Shown: positions 1 through 12,237 of the stretch, piece after piece
How positions within the stretch are numbered: position 1 is the stretch's first letter
Layout of the letters: each line of letters opens with the position of its first letter
Source: Dastarcus helophoroides
Lineage: Eukaryota; Arthropoda; Insecta; Coleoptera; Bothrideridae
Assembly (NCBI GenBank): GCA_028583605.1
Contig: CM053327.1
Coordinates: 43,517,559 to 43,581,558, forward strand
Length of the DNA stretch: 64,000 nt
Direction of reading: 5' to 3'
Made by a program: the position numbers and the translations under genes
Notes under the pieces: generated by a model
Databases searched by the model: none
What the model was told of the DNA's origin: nothing
What the model saw: the letters and a program-made list of their open reading frames with translations, nothing else

Positions 1-1740
1 AAAGACCACTGTAGCCACTCGTCTAGTTTCAGATGTATCCTTTATAAAATGGTAATGGGTCCTGTGGATGGAGAACGATTTATGCTAGGTTTATACCCTC
101 GAATCTTCTCACATAAACAGAAGCAGTATCGGTCGTGGATCTCCTTTTATCAAATATTACAAAGCACACAGTAAAGATCCTGGAAGTTGTTAAAACGTGA
201 CAAAACCTTCTAACTTAAAGTAATGAGAAAACGCGAGATAGTAAAATCAATAAGACACGGAAAACTGCTTCCAAAATGTGCAAAGCATTTTTCAACATTC
301 AAAGATTGGATGTTGGAGTTTGATGGAAATTCACCGCATCTTAGGAATGTTTTACAAAGTTAATACATTTGCGACGAGCACGACGAAGCAAAGTAAATTA
401 AATTTACATTTGTAATTGCATTTCCGAGATGCTCACGTGAAAAAAGAGAACTAATTCAACTAAAGCTCGCCTTAAAATATACACCTCTTTAGAGCAACCA
501 TCGCACAAAGTGCCCACAGGAGCAGAAGAGAAATAGACGAAGAAATTTCAAAGAAAATTGTTCGAAAATGGTTTCTAACGAAACGAGTTAATGTTATTAT
601 TATTATTAAATAAATTACCACAACTGAAGCCGCAAAATCTACAGGATTGTTAACCGATGAGACTATCCATTACTTTCTTTAACTTATTTGTTTGTATTTT
701 GAACAAATCTTCAAGGACAGAGAAAACAAACCATAAATAGGCATTTTTGTAATACTCTCTGTCTTTTTCATGTAAATATAGATCATGTATTCGTTAATTC
801 ACAAATTTTTTAGAAAATGACCAAATTTTGTAATATATGACAAAATTTTGTAAAAAATAACAAAACGTATAAATTGACGACTATCTATGGAAAAGACGCA
901 CTTGTAGTGTGCTTCTTTTGGATAAATAATGACATAGTTTTTAACTCTTGTAAAATATATAACGAATTGATGATAGAAATCGTGATTTAGTTAATCGAAG
1001 GTGCGAAAACGTTATCGCGAGCTGAGAGACTCATATGCAGGTGGTTAGTCTAGAGTCTACTAGAGGCTTCCCGAGTGGAAACTTCCAGTAACAGATGTGG
1101 ATTATAAATACGTTGCCTTCAGAGATTTTTGGATTTGAATCAATTTTTTTTACATTTGTATTACATTTACTACCATAGCTTTTAGGATACAAAGAATATA
1201 TAGTTTTTAATCACAGTTCACTTAATAAATTCTTACGCGGAGGCGGCACAGTTCCTAAGAGAACGTATTTAATAATGCTCTTTTCAGCAAACACGCTACC
1301 AAAAAGAAGAGTTCATTTTCTCGAATAAATCGCTTCAGCACAGCGTTCGACACTTATAAAAACGCCGTTGGGGATGAGTAGCAAATGAGTTAGTCAGAAA
1401 TATTTATGAAGGCGAGCAACTCAGTTTGAAGTTATGTATCACACTGACATCTTTATAAAATATTTGCATAATGCAAAGTGGCTTCCAGGTATATGAGCTT
1501 TATGAAATTTTTAACCAAGGCTTCTGCTACCTACTTTCTTCTTGCTGTATATTATTTTATTCCATTTTAGAACTGAGCTCGGGTGTCTATTTTATCCGGA
1601 ATCTCTCCGTAAAACCTTCCTTCTATTTTCTGTTTAATAAAGAAATTCATTTCCTCTTCTTATTGACCTTAGTGAATTATTTGTGACACTTCATATACTT
1701 AGATATTCTCTATATTGTAACGCAATGTAAATAGATAAAA
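1..1740. other. Unique AT-rich DNA, no gene recognised
   Basis: Reading both strands, I see no recognisable coding exon, RNA gene or mobile-element end. A short ATT run lies near 595-608. A 71-codon ORF at 1471-1686 has no recognisable similarity and no clear splice context. The segment is probably intergenic or intronic and lies upstream of the heat-shock-type promoter. Confidence 0.5.
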
Positions 1741-1765
1741 TAGAATTGTAGAATTTAGTACGTAA

Positions 1766-1937
1766 GAAAAGTTTCTAGAATGATCTGATACGGGGAAAGC
1801 GGCCGCGATAACGAAGCAAACGGCAGATAAGCTTTCCAGAAATTTCGGCCAACGATACGCCTTATCTGCCGAAAAGTTCTAGAAGCTAGGAGCCAAAACT
1901 ATATAGGGCGGTCGCCTTTCTCTTGAATCAGTCAGTT
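1766..1937 (+). promoter_or_regulatory. Heat-shock-type promoter (HSEs, TATA, initiator)
   Basis: Three heat-shock-element clusters precede a core promoter. A TTCTAGAA core lies at 1773-1780. A perfect three-unit HSE (TTC-CA-GAA-AT-TTC) lies at 1834-1846. Another TTCTAGAA lies at 1877-1884. TATATAG at 1900-1906 is followed about 30 bp later by two insect-like initiators, TCAGTC at 1928 and TCAGTT at 1932. In insects HSF binds inverted nGAAn units, and HSE-TATA-Inr spacing of this kind is typical of hsp genes. An 11-bp perfect inverted repeat (CGGCAGATAAG at 1821-1831, its complement at 1861-1871) brackets the central HSE. Heat induction is inferred from the motifs. Confidence 0.7.
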
Positions 1938-2345
1938 GGTCAGTGTAGTTAGTAAATTAGTAGAAGTTAATCAGTGAGTTCATTATTCAGTTATAGTGTT
2001 CCGAGTTTAGTTTAAAATTAAAGTGGGTATTATTCAATTCACGTGTTAATCAATTCGAACCGATAGCCCGGAACAATATCTTCTTTGCGAAGTGCTATTA
2101 TTTTCATTTATTTTTTATTGACTTTTTCTTCGCTACCACAATTCTAGATTTTCAGTAACATTCGGTTAAGAATTGACAGTCTCCAGAAACTTGCAGCCTC
2201 TTATAGATTACCCCAAGCCCCAAGCACCGATTGTGCTGGATCTTTGTGTGTTAATCTCTGCTCTCTGTGCTGTCTCTGATTTCACCTATTTATTTCGTAG
2301 GTTAAAAAAATGGGGTACCAAGGGTTAGACACGTTAGAAATGTAG
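1930..2345 (+). ncRNA. Putative heat-shock transcript: ATG-free leader and 11-codon ORF
   Basis: From the predicted start near 1930 I find no ATG for about 380 bases. The first ATG (2310) opens only an 11-codon ORF, MGYQGLDTLEM, which stops at 2343-2345. TATTTCGTAG just before it could be a 3' splice acceptor, but no strong donor was found. A heat-shock promoter without a chaperone ORF could belong to a decayed hsp gene, to a gene whose coding exon lies after an intron, or to a long noncoding stress RNA such as Drosophila hsr-omega, which also carries only a tiny ORF. No sequence homology to hsr-omega is claimed. The transcript's 3' end cannot be placed. Confidence 0.3.
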
Positions 2346-3054
2346 AAAACGAGGGCTCATTTTTAAAGTCGTACAAAGTAAAAAGCATCTTATGTTTACT
2401 ACAAATAATGAACTTTCTCCAGAGGAAACAACAAAAGGGGCGAACAACTCGCTATACAAAGCGCTAGTTGGTGTTAACTTTTTGTTAATCAGCGAAAGTA
2501 GCCGTCAAGGGAATCATGCGAAACCGACAAAAAAGCACCAGTTAAATAAAAGAGTACGCTTTTTTTTTGTATATTCGGCTGGCTCCTTCTGCTAATGCAA
2601 TTAAGGGCGTAATGGATGCGCAAAGTTTCACCAAATGTTTTATTTATGTGCTATTCACCCTCCAGAACTGCACAAACGAGCATCTTTATGACGAAACTTT
2701 ATTTTATTAATATAGACAGCAAATTTCATTGAATGTCGCAGCCGACGAATTGGTCGCATGCGAACTTCTGGTAGATAACCATATTTTAGAAGTTTTGTAC
2801 CGTTAATCATTGAACAGCGACGTAACTGCTGGGGGCGTCCCCGAAATGCAGAAAATAAATTGGTGAAACGATAACCTCTTCATGAATAACTACAACTGTA
2901 CGTTCACAATTCCCAAAAATATACGATTTTTGAAGTGAAAACTTCTTTAGGCGTGTTGAACGGCTAAAGATAGCGAAAAAACACGTTACCAATAACACTA
3001 ATTTGAATTACCAACCTGTTAGATACACGTACCTATGAATAGATCCTACAATGG
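2346..3054. other. Unique DNA, no gene recognised
   Basis: This is AT-rich sequence downstream of the putative heat-shock transcript start. A 67-codon ORF at 2392-2595 (+) begins MFTTNNELSPEETTKG. It resembles nothing I know, and its codon use does not stand out. No mobile-element termini were seen. Confidence 0.4.
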
Positions 3055-3061
3055 AATTAAA

Positions 3062-3132
3062 AAAACCGAGGTTCGAATCTCTGACCCGCCACTACAAAGG
3101 CAATTGTTCTACTACTGCGCCTCGCTCGCTTA
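3062..3132 (-). repeat. tRNA-like SINE head or tRNA relic
   Basis: On the minus strand GGCGCAGTAGT resembles a pol III A box. About 33 bases further on, GATTCGAACC resembles a B box. The middle (AATTGCCTTTGTAG) reads like an anticodon arm. The T-arm pairing is poor and no good acceptor stem forms, so a tRNA-derived SINE head or pseudogene is more likely than a working tRNA. Confidence 0.4.
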
Positions 3133-3135
3133 GTG

Positions 3136-3454
3136 AACTGAAAGCTGAACTTGCCTGATAATCTAACCCTAGTTCTGAAGTTAAATTGAGTTTGTGAAAA
3201 TGTGTATACTATAATTGTTTAAATTGGGTTTTAATTTGATTATCATGATTATTATCATTCCTTTTATCTCGAAAAACGAAAGCTGACAATATCAGAAAAA
3301 AAAACGCTGGCCAATGACGGGTAGGCGCCAATTTGAAAGACGGATGCGACGTGCGAGATTAAAATCGATGAAGATATGCTTCACATGAGGCATAGACAGA
3401 ATTTTGCTTGGGCATTGCGAACAACCCCGGACAGAGCGACAAGAATTAGAAACA
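3136..3454. other. Unassigned DNA with a possible transposase-like relic
   Basis: No intact gene is present. The + strand just before and inside the first 326-bp unit can be read as a decayed coding sequence ending LVERVATLLYF, interrupted by stops. The antisense 68-codon ORF at 3292-3498 is probably a shadow of it. I cannot assign a family. Confidence 0.2.
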
Positions 3455-4531
3455 TTTGGTCGAGCGTGTGGCGACGCTCTTATATTTTTAAATGACATTT
3501 CTTAAAATCCTCCCTTTGGTGGAACGGACTGGTCCTTGGTTATCTTCAAAAATTGAAATACAAATCTCATCCTCTGGTACAAAGAAAGTTGAGTTTTCTA
3601 ATCTTTCTTGGTTTCAGGGAACAAGATTTGATGTTCACTAAATATTTTGAATAATATTATAACTCTAGCAGTTAAATGACTTTTGTGCTTCCGTGGCCCA
3701 CTTATTTCATATAAAATATGAAATAGCAGAGTATATTTTTGCTGCCATAAAATGATACATTCAACTACTAAAGACACACATTTGGTTGAGCGTGTGGCGA
3801 CGCTGTTATATTTTTAAATGACATTTCTTAAAATCTTCCTTTTGGTGGAACGGACTGGTCCTTGGTTATCTTTAAAAATTGAAATACAAATCTCATCCCC
3901 TGATAAAAAGAAAGTTGTGTTTTTTAATCTTTCTTGGTTTCAGGGAACAAGATTTGATGTTCACTAAAGATGTTGAGTAACATTATAACTCTAACAGTTA
4001 AATGACTTTTGTGCTTCTGTGGCCCACTTATTTCATATAAAATATGAAATAGCAGAGTATATTTTTGCTGCCATAAAATGATACATTCAACTACTAAAGA
4101 CACACATTTGGTTGAGCGTGTGGCGACGCTGTTATATTTTTAAATGACATTTCTTAAAATCTTCCTTTTGGTTAAACGGACTGGTCTTTGGTTATCTTCA
4201 AAAATTGAAATACAAATCTCATCCCCTGATACAAAGAAAGTTGCGTTTTTTAATTTTTCTTGATTTCAGGGGACAAGATTTGATGTTCACTAAATATTTT
4301 GAGTAACATTATAACTCTAACAGTTAAATGACTTTTGTGCTTCTGTGACCCAGTTATTTCATATAAAATATGAAATAGCAGAGTATATTTTTGCTGCCAT
4401 AAAATGATACATTCAACTACTAAAGACACACATTTGGTTGAGCGTGTGGCGACGCTGTTATATTTTCAAATGACATTTCTTAAAATCTTCTTTTTGGTGG
4501 AACGGACTGGTCCTTGGTTATCTTCAAAAAC
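3455..4531. repeat. 326-bp tandem array, about 3.3 copies
   Basis: Copies start at 3455, 3781, 4107 and 4433 (partial), exactly 326 bp apart and highly similar. Each unit holds a shortened foldback element (GGTGGAACGGACTGG followed within about 110 bp by a piece of the opposite arm) and a short palindrome (ATTTCATAT/ATATGAAAT). The foldback was therefore inserted and internally deleted before the segment was amplified. Confidence 0.85.
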
Positions 4532-4535
4532 GAAT

Positions 4536-4945
4536 GATGGATAAATGGAAAGATTCGGATAACACAAGGATCAAAGGTAGCTAGTATTGGTCACCTGTCA
4601 TTTTTAATGTAAATGGTATAAAATTTTAGGTTTGTATCCCGCAGATATCAAAATATATAAACATTTTAAGGTTAGTTTCAGAATAATTAAAATTACTTCA
4701 TATTCAATAACATCAGGAAAAATTATTGTTATTTCTAGTTTTAATTTTTCATTTCTGTTGGCAGTCTCTAACCACTGCCCATCTTTTTGATATTTCCAAC
4801 CCTTACTTCGAGGAATTCTTTAACATCCATAACTATTATTAATGGTTAAATTAAAACCTCACTCAATTTTCTGACTTTTGTGCTTAAATATGATTATGAT
4901 GAGATTTGAGTTTTTTCTGCAAATATCTTCTTTTTCTCAAAATGC
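4536..4945. other. AT-rich spacer with an old dispersed repeat
   Basis: No gene is seen. Part of it (ATTTCCAACCCTTACTT at about 4770-4850) resembles 44110-44175, so both are probably decayed copies of one dispersed repeat. Confidence 0.3.
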
Positions 4946-7900
4946 CTACATTCCAATTCTGACCTTTGCTCAAAATTTTAATTATTTTTCGAAGTGACTT
5001 TCTTTTAAATTTCGACTTGTTCTAGAAATTTTGACTTTTATGTAGTACATTGAATTTTTATTCAAAAAATTCGCCTTTTTGAAAAATTCTCCTTTTTGAA
5101 AAATGTCCACTTTTAAAAACGCTGAGTTTTTCAAAATTTCGACTTTTTTTAAATTTTCCATTTTTATTTTGAAATTTTAGTCTGTTTTTAAAATGTTGAA
5201 GCTTTTTTCAGAATTTGTAAATTTTGACGTTTTATCATCAAAATTTCGACTTATTTTCAAAGATTTGATATTTTTCAGAATCCGATCTTCGAATATTTCG
5301 AATTTTTTTGAAGCTTTCACTTTTGAAAATTTCGATTTTTTTTTGGGACCTTCTAAATTTCTAAATTATAAATTTTTAAAGTGTTGAATTCGAAACTTAC
5401 TTAACTTCGACTTTTGACTTATTTTCAAAAATGTTGATATATTTCAGAAGCAGAACTTTTTTTAAAATTTGGACTCTTTTCAAAACTTCGATTCTAGAAA
5501 ATTCAGACCTTCAGATCAGAATTTGAAAATTTCGACCTTTTATCATCAAAATTTCGACTTATTTTCAAAGATTTGATATTTTTCAGAATTCAAACTTCCA
5601 TCATTTCGAATTTCTTTGAAACTTTCACTTTTGAAAATTTCGATTTTTTTTGGAACATTCTAGATTTCTAAATTATAAATTTTTTTGAATTCGAAACTAA
5701 CTTGTTAAGTTCGACCTTTTGTTATCAAAATTTTGACTTATTTTCAAAAATTTTGATATTTTACAGAACTAGAACTTTTTTCAAAATTTAGACTTTTTTT
5801 AAAACTTCGATTCTCGAAAATTTAGACCTTTAGACCAGAATTTGAAAATTTAGACCTTTTATCATCAAAATTTCGACTTATTTTCAAGGATTTGATATTT
5901 TTCCGAATTCGAACTTCGAACATTTCGACTTTTTTCGAAACTGTCACTTTTGAAAATTTCGACCTTTTAAGAAATTTTGGCTTTTTTTAAAACTTAGAAT
6001 ATTTGTAATTTCGACTTTTTAAAAGGTTTGACTGCTCCTGAAAATATCGATTTTTTTTGGAACATTCTAAATTTCCAAATTATGAATTTTTAAAGCGTTA
6101 AATTCGAGACTTAATTAAACTCGTCCTTTTCTTATCAAAATATTGACTTTTTCCCAAAATTTCAATATTTTTCAGAACTAGAACTTCTATCAAAATTTGG
6201 ACTTTTTTTAAAACTTCGATTCTCGAAAATTCAGACCTTCAGACCAGAATTTAAAAATTTAGACCTTTTATCATCAAAATTTCGACTTATTTTCAAAGAT
6301 TTGTTATTTTTCAGAATTTGAACTTCGAACATTTCGACTTTTTTCGAAACTGTCACTTTTGAAAATTTCGACCTTTTAAGAAATGTTGGCTTCTTCAAAA
6401 CTTAGAATATTTGTAATTTCGACTTTTTAAAAGGTTTGACTGCTCCTGAAAATGTCGATTTTTTTTGGAACATTCTAAATTTTTAAATAATGAATTTTTA
6501 AAGCGTTGAATTCGAGACTTAATTAAACTCGTCCTTTTCTTAACAAAATATTGACTTTTACCAAAAATTTCAATATTTTTCAGAACTAGAACTTCTTTCA
6601 AAATTTGGACTTTTTTCAAAACTTCGGTTCTCGAAAATTCAAACTTTCGGACCAGAATTTGAAAATTTCGACCTTTTATCATCAAAATTTCGACTCATTT
6701 TTAAAGATTTGATATTTTTCAGAATTTGGACATTGAAATTTTCGACTTCTTCCAAAACTTTCACTTTCGAAAATTTCGACCTTTTTAGAAATTTTGGCTT
6801 TTTTCAAAACTTAGAATTTTTGTAATTTCGACTTTTAGAAAAATTTGACTGCTCCTGAAGATATCGAATTTTTTTGAACAATCTGAATTTCTAAATTACG
6901 AATTTTGAAAATGTTGAACGAATTGTATAAAACGAATTCGAGACTTAATTATATTCGACATTTTATTATAAAAATTTCGACTTTTAGAAAAATTTGACTG
7001 CTCCTGAAAATATCGAATTTTTTTGAACAATCTGAATTTCTAAATTACGAATTTTGAAAGTGTTGAACGAATTGTATAAAACGAATTCGAGACTTAATTA
7101 TATTCGACATTTTATTATAAAAATTTTGACTTATTTTCGAAAGTTTGATATTTTTCAGAATTTAAACGTCTTTCAAAATTTTGACTTTTTTGAAAACTTG
7201 GACTTTTTTTGAAAACTCCCATTTTAGAAAATTCAGACCTTTTTTAAAATATTGGCTTTTTTTCGAAGCTTTGAACTTCTGTAACTTCGATTCTTTGAAA
7301 AACTTGGCTCTTCCTGAAAATATCGATTTTGTCTAACAATCTGACTTTCTAAATTACGATTTGTTTAAAGTGTTGAATGAATTGTACAAAACGAATTCGA
7401 GACTTAATTAAATTCGACCTTTAATTATCAAAACTTTGACTTATTTCTGAAAATTTGATGATTTTTCAGAATTTAAACTTCCTTCAAAATTTCGACTTTT
7501 TTGAAAACTTCGATTTTCGAAAATTTAGACGTTTTTTAAAATTTTGGCTTTATTTCGAAACTTCGAACTTCTGTAACTTCGACTTTTTGAAAAACTTGGC
7601 CCTTCCTGAAAATATTGATTTTTTTTATACAATTTGACTTTCTAAATTGCGATTTTTTAGAAGTGTTAAATGAATTGTACAAAACGAATTCGGAACTTAA
7701 TTAAATACGACCTTTTAATATCAAAATTTCAACCTATTTTCGAAATTTTGATATTTTTCAGAATTTGAGCTTCTTTCAAAATTTGGACTTTTTTCAGAAC
7801 ATCGAATTTTGAAAATTCCTTTTTTAAAATTTTGGCTTTATTTCAAAACGTCGAATTTCTGTAACTTTGACACTTTGAAAAACTTCGCTCTTCGTGAAAA

Positions 7901-8324
7901 TATTTTAATTAATTCGACCTTTTATTATCAAAATTTTGACTTATTTTCGAAAATTTGATATTTTTTTGGAATTTGAACTTCTTTCAAAATTTCGACCTTT
8001 TTGAAAACTTCGACTTATTTTGAAAACTTCGACTTTCAAAAATTCAGACCTTTTTTTAACATGTTGGCTTTATTTCGAAACTCCCAATATCTGACTCTTC
8101 GACTGTTTGAAAAATTTGACTGCTCCTGAAAATATCTAAATTTTTCGAAGTTTCGAAAATTTCGACGTTTTTTAAAATTTTGCTCTTTTTCAAAACTTTG
8201 ATTTTTTATAACTTTCACTTTTTAAAAAGGTCGACTGCTTCTAAAAATATCGAATTTTCTTGAACAATTTGAATTTCTAAATTACGAATTTTTACGTATT
8301 AGAGTCTTGATTAAATTATACAAA

Positions 8325-8520
8325 TTTTGGTGAAACGGACTGGTCCTTGGTTATCTTCAAAAATTGAAATACAAAAATTGTCCCCTGAAACCAAAAAAGA
8401 TTAAAAAACACAACAAAGGTTGCTCCAACGCGTTTCGCCAGCGAAGTTATCATCTTCAGACAAATACTTTTTTAATCTTTCTTGGTTTCAGGGAACAATT
8501 TTTGTATTTCAATTTTTATA
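8325..8520. mobile_element. Foldback element copy
   Basis: The left arm starts GGTGAAACGGACTGG. It passes through the core motif in minus orientation (GTTTCGCCAGCGAAG). It ends in an inverted arm containing AATCTTTCTTGGTTTCAGGG. The AT-rich tract continues on both sides, consistent with an insertion into the tract. Confidence 0.65.
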
Positions 8521-9640
8521 AAAATTTTCACGTATTTTCGTAAATTTGATATTTTTCAGAATTTGAACTTTGGAAACTTCAACTTTTTTCAAAACTTCGA
8601 CTTTCGAAAACAGACCTTTTTTAAAATTTTGGTTTTTTGAATTTCTGTAACTTCTAATTTCACTAACTTTCACTTTTTGAAAAACTTAGATCTTCCTGAA
8701 AATATCAATTTTTTTTTAACAATCTGAATTTCTAAATTGTGATTTTTTAAAGTGTTGAACGAATTGGATAAAACGAATTCGAAGCTTAATTAAATTCGAC
8801 CTTTTATTATCAAAACTTTGACTTATTTTCGAAAATTTGATATTTTTTAGAACTCGAGCTTCTTTCGAAATTTGGACCTTTTTCAATATTTATTTTCGAA
8901 TTTTTATTTTAAATTTCAGCTTTATTTTGAAACTTCGAATGGCTGTAATTTTAACTGTTTGAAAAATTTGACTGTTCCTGAAAATATCGAAATTTTTCGA
9001 ACAATCAGAATTTTTAAATTGCGAATTATATAAAACGAAATCGAGACCTAATTAAATCCGACTTTTTATTATCAAAATTTCGACTTATTTTCGAAACTTT
9101 GATATTTTTCAGAATTCGAATTTCAAAAACCTTGACTTTTTTCAAAACTTCGACTGTCGGAAATTCAAACCTTTTTTAAAATTTTGGCTTTATTTGGAAA
9201 CTTCAAATTTCTGTTACTTTGAATTTCTGTGACTTGGACTTTTTGAAAAACTTGGCTCTTCCTAAAAATATCGACTTTTTTTAACAATCTGACTTAAATT
9301 GCGATTGTTTTCAAGTGTTGAACGAATTATATAAAACGAATTCGAAATTTAATTAAATTCGACCTTTCGTTATCAAAACTTATTTTCAAAAATTTTGATA
9401 TTTTTCAGAATATAAACTTCTTTCAAAGTTTGGACTTTTTTCAAAACTTCGAGTTTCAAAAATTCAGATCATTTTTAAAATTTTGGCTTTATTTCGAAAT
9501 TTCAAATTTCTGAACTTTTTAAAACTTGGCTGTTCCTGAAGATATCCAATTTTTTTGAACAATCTGAATTTCTAAATTGCGAATTTTTAAAGTGTTGAAC
9601 GAATTGTATCAAACGAATTCGAAACTTAATTAAATTTGAC

Positions 9641-10562
9641 TTTTTGTCAACATTTCGACTTATTTTCGAAAATTTGATATTTTCCAGGATTCGAACTTCA
9701 AAAATTTCGACTCTTTTCAAAACGACTGTCGGAAATTCAGAACTTTTTTAAAATTTTGGCTTTATTTCGAAACTTCGAATTTCTGTAACTTGGACTTTTT
9801 GTCAACATTTCGACTTATTTTCGAAAATTTGATATTTTCCAGAATTCGAACTTCAAAAATTTCGACTTTTTTCAAAAAGACTGTCGGAAATTCAGAACTT
9901 TTTTAAAATTTTGGCTTTATTTCGAAACTTCGAATTTCTGTAACTTGGACTTTTTGTCAACATTTCGACTTATTTTCGAAAATTTGATATTTTCCAGAAT
10001 TCGAACTTCAAAAATTTCGACTTTTTTCAAAACGACTGTCGGAAATTCAGAACTTTTTTAAAATTTTGGCTTTAATTCGAAACTTCGAATTTCTGTAACT
10101 TGGACTTTTTGTCAACATTTCGACTTATTTTCGAAAATTTGATATTTTCCAGAATTCGAACTTCAAAAATTTCGACTTTTTTCAAAAAGACTGTCGGAAA
10201 TTCAGAACTTTTTTAAAATTTTGGCTTTATTTCGAAACTTCGAATTTCTGTAACTTGGACTTTTTGTCAACATTTCGACTTATTTTCGAAAATTTGATAT
10301 TTTCCAGAATTCGAACTTCAAAAATTTCGACTCTTTTCAAAACGACTGTCGGAAATTCAGAACTTTTTTAAAATTTTGGCTTTATTTCGAAACTTCGAAT
10401 TTCTGTAACTTGGACTTTTTGTCAACATTTCGACTTATTTTCGAAAATTTGATATTTTCCAGAATTCGAACTTCAAAAATTTCGACTTTTTTCAAAAAGA
10501 CTGTCGGAAATTCAGAACTTTTTTAAAATTTTGGCTTTATTTCGAAACTTCGAATTTCTGTC
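9641..10562. repeat. 155-bp tandem array with alternating A/B units
   Basis: Six units start at 9641, 9796, 9951, 10106, 10261 and 10416, exactly 155 bp apart, each opening with TTTTTGTCAACATTTCGAC. Units 1, 3 and 5 carry CAAAACGACTGTC where units 2, 4 and 6 carry CAAAAAGACTGTC. The recent duplication unit was therefore probably a 310-bp dimer. Units 1 and 5 additionally share CTCTTTTC. Confidence 0.9.
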
Positions 10563-11330
10563 ATTTCGAATTTCTTGAACTTTTTGAAAAACTTGGCTCT
10601 TCCTGAAAATATCGATTTTTTTTTTAAATCTGACTTTCTAAATTGCGATTGTTTTAAAGTGTTAAAGAATTATATATCACGAATTCGAAAATTAATTAAA
10701 TTCGACCTTTGAATATTAAAATTTTGATTTATTTTCGAAAAGTTTGATATTTTTCACAATTTAAACTTTACTCAAAATTTCCACTTTTTTGAAAACTTAA
10801 ACTTTCAAAAATTCAGACCTTTTTTAAAACTTTGGCTTTATTACGAGTTTTAGAATTTCTGTAACTTCGACTGTTTGAAAAACTTAGCTGGTCCTGAAAA
10901 TATCGATTTTTTTAACAATTTGACTTTCTAAGTTGCAATTTTTTTTTAAGTGTTGAATGAATTGTACAAAAAGAATTCAGGACTTAATTGAAGTCGACCT
11001 TTTATTAAGAAAATTTCGACTTAATTTCGAAAATTTGATAATTTTGCAGAATTTGAACTTCCTTCAAAATATCGACTTTTTTGAAAACTTCGACTTTTTT
11101 TGAAAACTTCGACTTTCGAAAATTCAGACCTTTTTTAAAATTTTGGTGTTATTTTGAAACTTCCAACTTCTGTAACTTTGATTTTTTGAAAAATTTGGTT
11201 GTTCCTGAAAATATGAAATCTTTTTTTAACAATCTGATTTTCAAAATTGCAAATTTTTAAAGTACTGCACGAATTATGTAAAACGAAGTCGAAACCTAAT
11301 TAAATTTCGATTTTAGAGCTCTCATTTTAA

Positions 11331-11799
11331 GAAGCCGTATTTTTTAAGTACCAAAAAGTCAAAAACGAAAATAGTTTCATTTGATTTATCGACCGTTCAC
11401 TGTAGTAACAATTTGGTACCTTAATTTTGCGAGCTATCTGGCTTATTTTTTAATTTTGCAATCTGTCGAATGCAGGGACAATCCATCTAATACTCATTCA
11501 TTGCACATAAATATAGAGCCTTTTGTTAATTTGAAACAATTGTTCCATTTATCTATTTTACTAGAACTCTGGAAGTATTTTATATAATTGAGATTATTTA
11601 CACTCTGAAGCATTCAAAGGTTCAGACGCATGCATCACTTCGATAGCGTGTACCTTTGAAAGGGTTTGCATGATAGCTGCTGTTCTGTCATCTGTCATAG
11701 AAAAACAGATTAATATTATCGATATTTACTGCGATGGGAGGGCAAATTGTACAAAATTTACTTTTAAATTTTTCGAAGGCTAATTATTAATTTATGGAC
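11331..11799. other. Unique DNA, nothing recognised
   Basis: No repeat ends or exon-like segments were recognised. The 68-codon ORF at 11381-11587 starts inside AT-rich sequence and resembles nothing known. Confidence 0.35.
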
Positions 11800-12237
11800 G
11801 ACTTGTCGTCGTCTTTAAATCTATTTAATAAAACTCTAACACTGGCTGACACACAACGCACAGCCTAAACGGGTGGTTCTACAAGAATGAAATTGTGCAC
11901 ACTGAAAGCGATGGTCAATGAAATCCTAAAAAAGGTAATCAATAAATAATACACGCCACTGGATTTAAAGTTGCTTCTATTTTAAGTAGTATCTGTCGTT
12001 AGCTCACCATTTTGACCGTATGACAAAATATTCTCGGCAAAGCGCAGCGATATTTACTTTGCTTATCGCATTTCTTTTATGGCCAAGCAACGGTAAAACT
12101 GAGAGTCTTTATTCAGTTGCAGAACGAAAACCGTTGGTAATACATAACGTCGTTGGTAGTACATGATGTCGTTGACTTGGTTTTACCCATAATTTGCCTG
12201 GTTCAAGGGTTTTGTTGTATCAAAATAGAAATGTTTA
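11800..12237 (+). repeat. Duplicated segment, copy 1
   Basis: This matches 12790-13237 over about 430 bp at an offset of roughly 1 kb. Its first part (CTAACACTGGCTGACACACA through AATAATACACGCCACTGG) is related to the 177-bp satellite at 36-37 kb and 47-50 kb. The second part carries a small ORF with a signal-peptide-like start. The pair looks like two copies of a dispersed element or one local duplication. Confidence 0.6.
12020..12166 (+). CDS. Short ORF with signal-peptide-like N-terminus, copy 1
   Basis: This 48-codon ORF begins MTKYSRQSAAIFTLLIAFLL and continues to a WPSNG region. It has a basic n-region, a hydrophobic core of about 12 residues and small residues near residue 25, the layout of a secretory signal peptide. 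GGTAAAAC at 12092-12099 could act as a 5' splice donor right after that point, which would make this a first coding exon. A closely similar ORF lies about 1 kb downstream. I do not recognise a family. It could also be chance within a repeat, because the flanking noncoding DNA is duplicated too. Confidence 0.25.
   Translation: MTKYSRQSAAIFTLLIAFLLWPSNGKTESLYSVAERKPLVIHNVVGST

Larger units (their letters stand above)
4946..11330. repeat. Degenerate AT-rich TTCGA tract, T-rich strand on +
   Basis: About 6.4 kb of cryptically simple DNA is built from variants of TTTCGACTTTTTTCAAAA. Blocks of 100-450 bp recur imperfectly; for example 5740-6070, 6180-6480 and 6590-6860 resemble each other. Short ORFs here are low-complexity F/K/N-rich translations of the repeat and are not genes. 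A foldback insertion (8325-8520) and a clean 155-bp array (9641-10562) are embedded in it. Confidence 0.8.

Noticed and set aside
9641..10562. HSF-binding satellite (GAAnnTTC strings in each 155-bp unit)
   Set aside because: Two-unit matches such as GAAACTTC and TTCCAGAA occur, but TTCGAA-rich DNA makes them by chance and no unit has a full three-part HSE.
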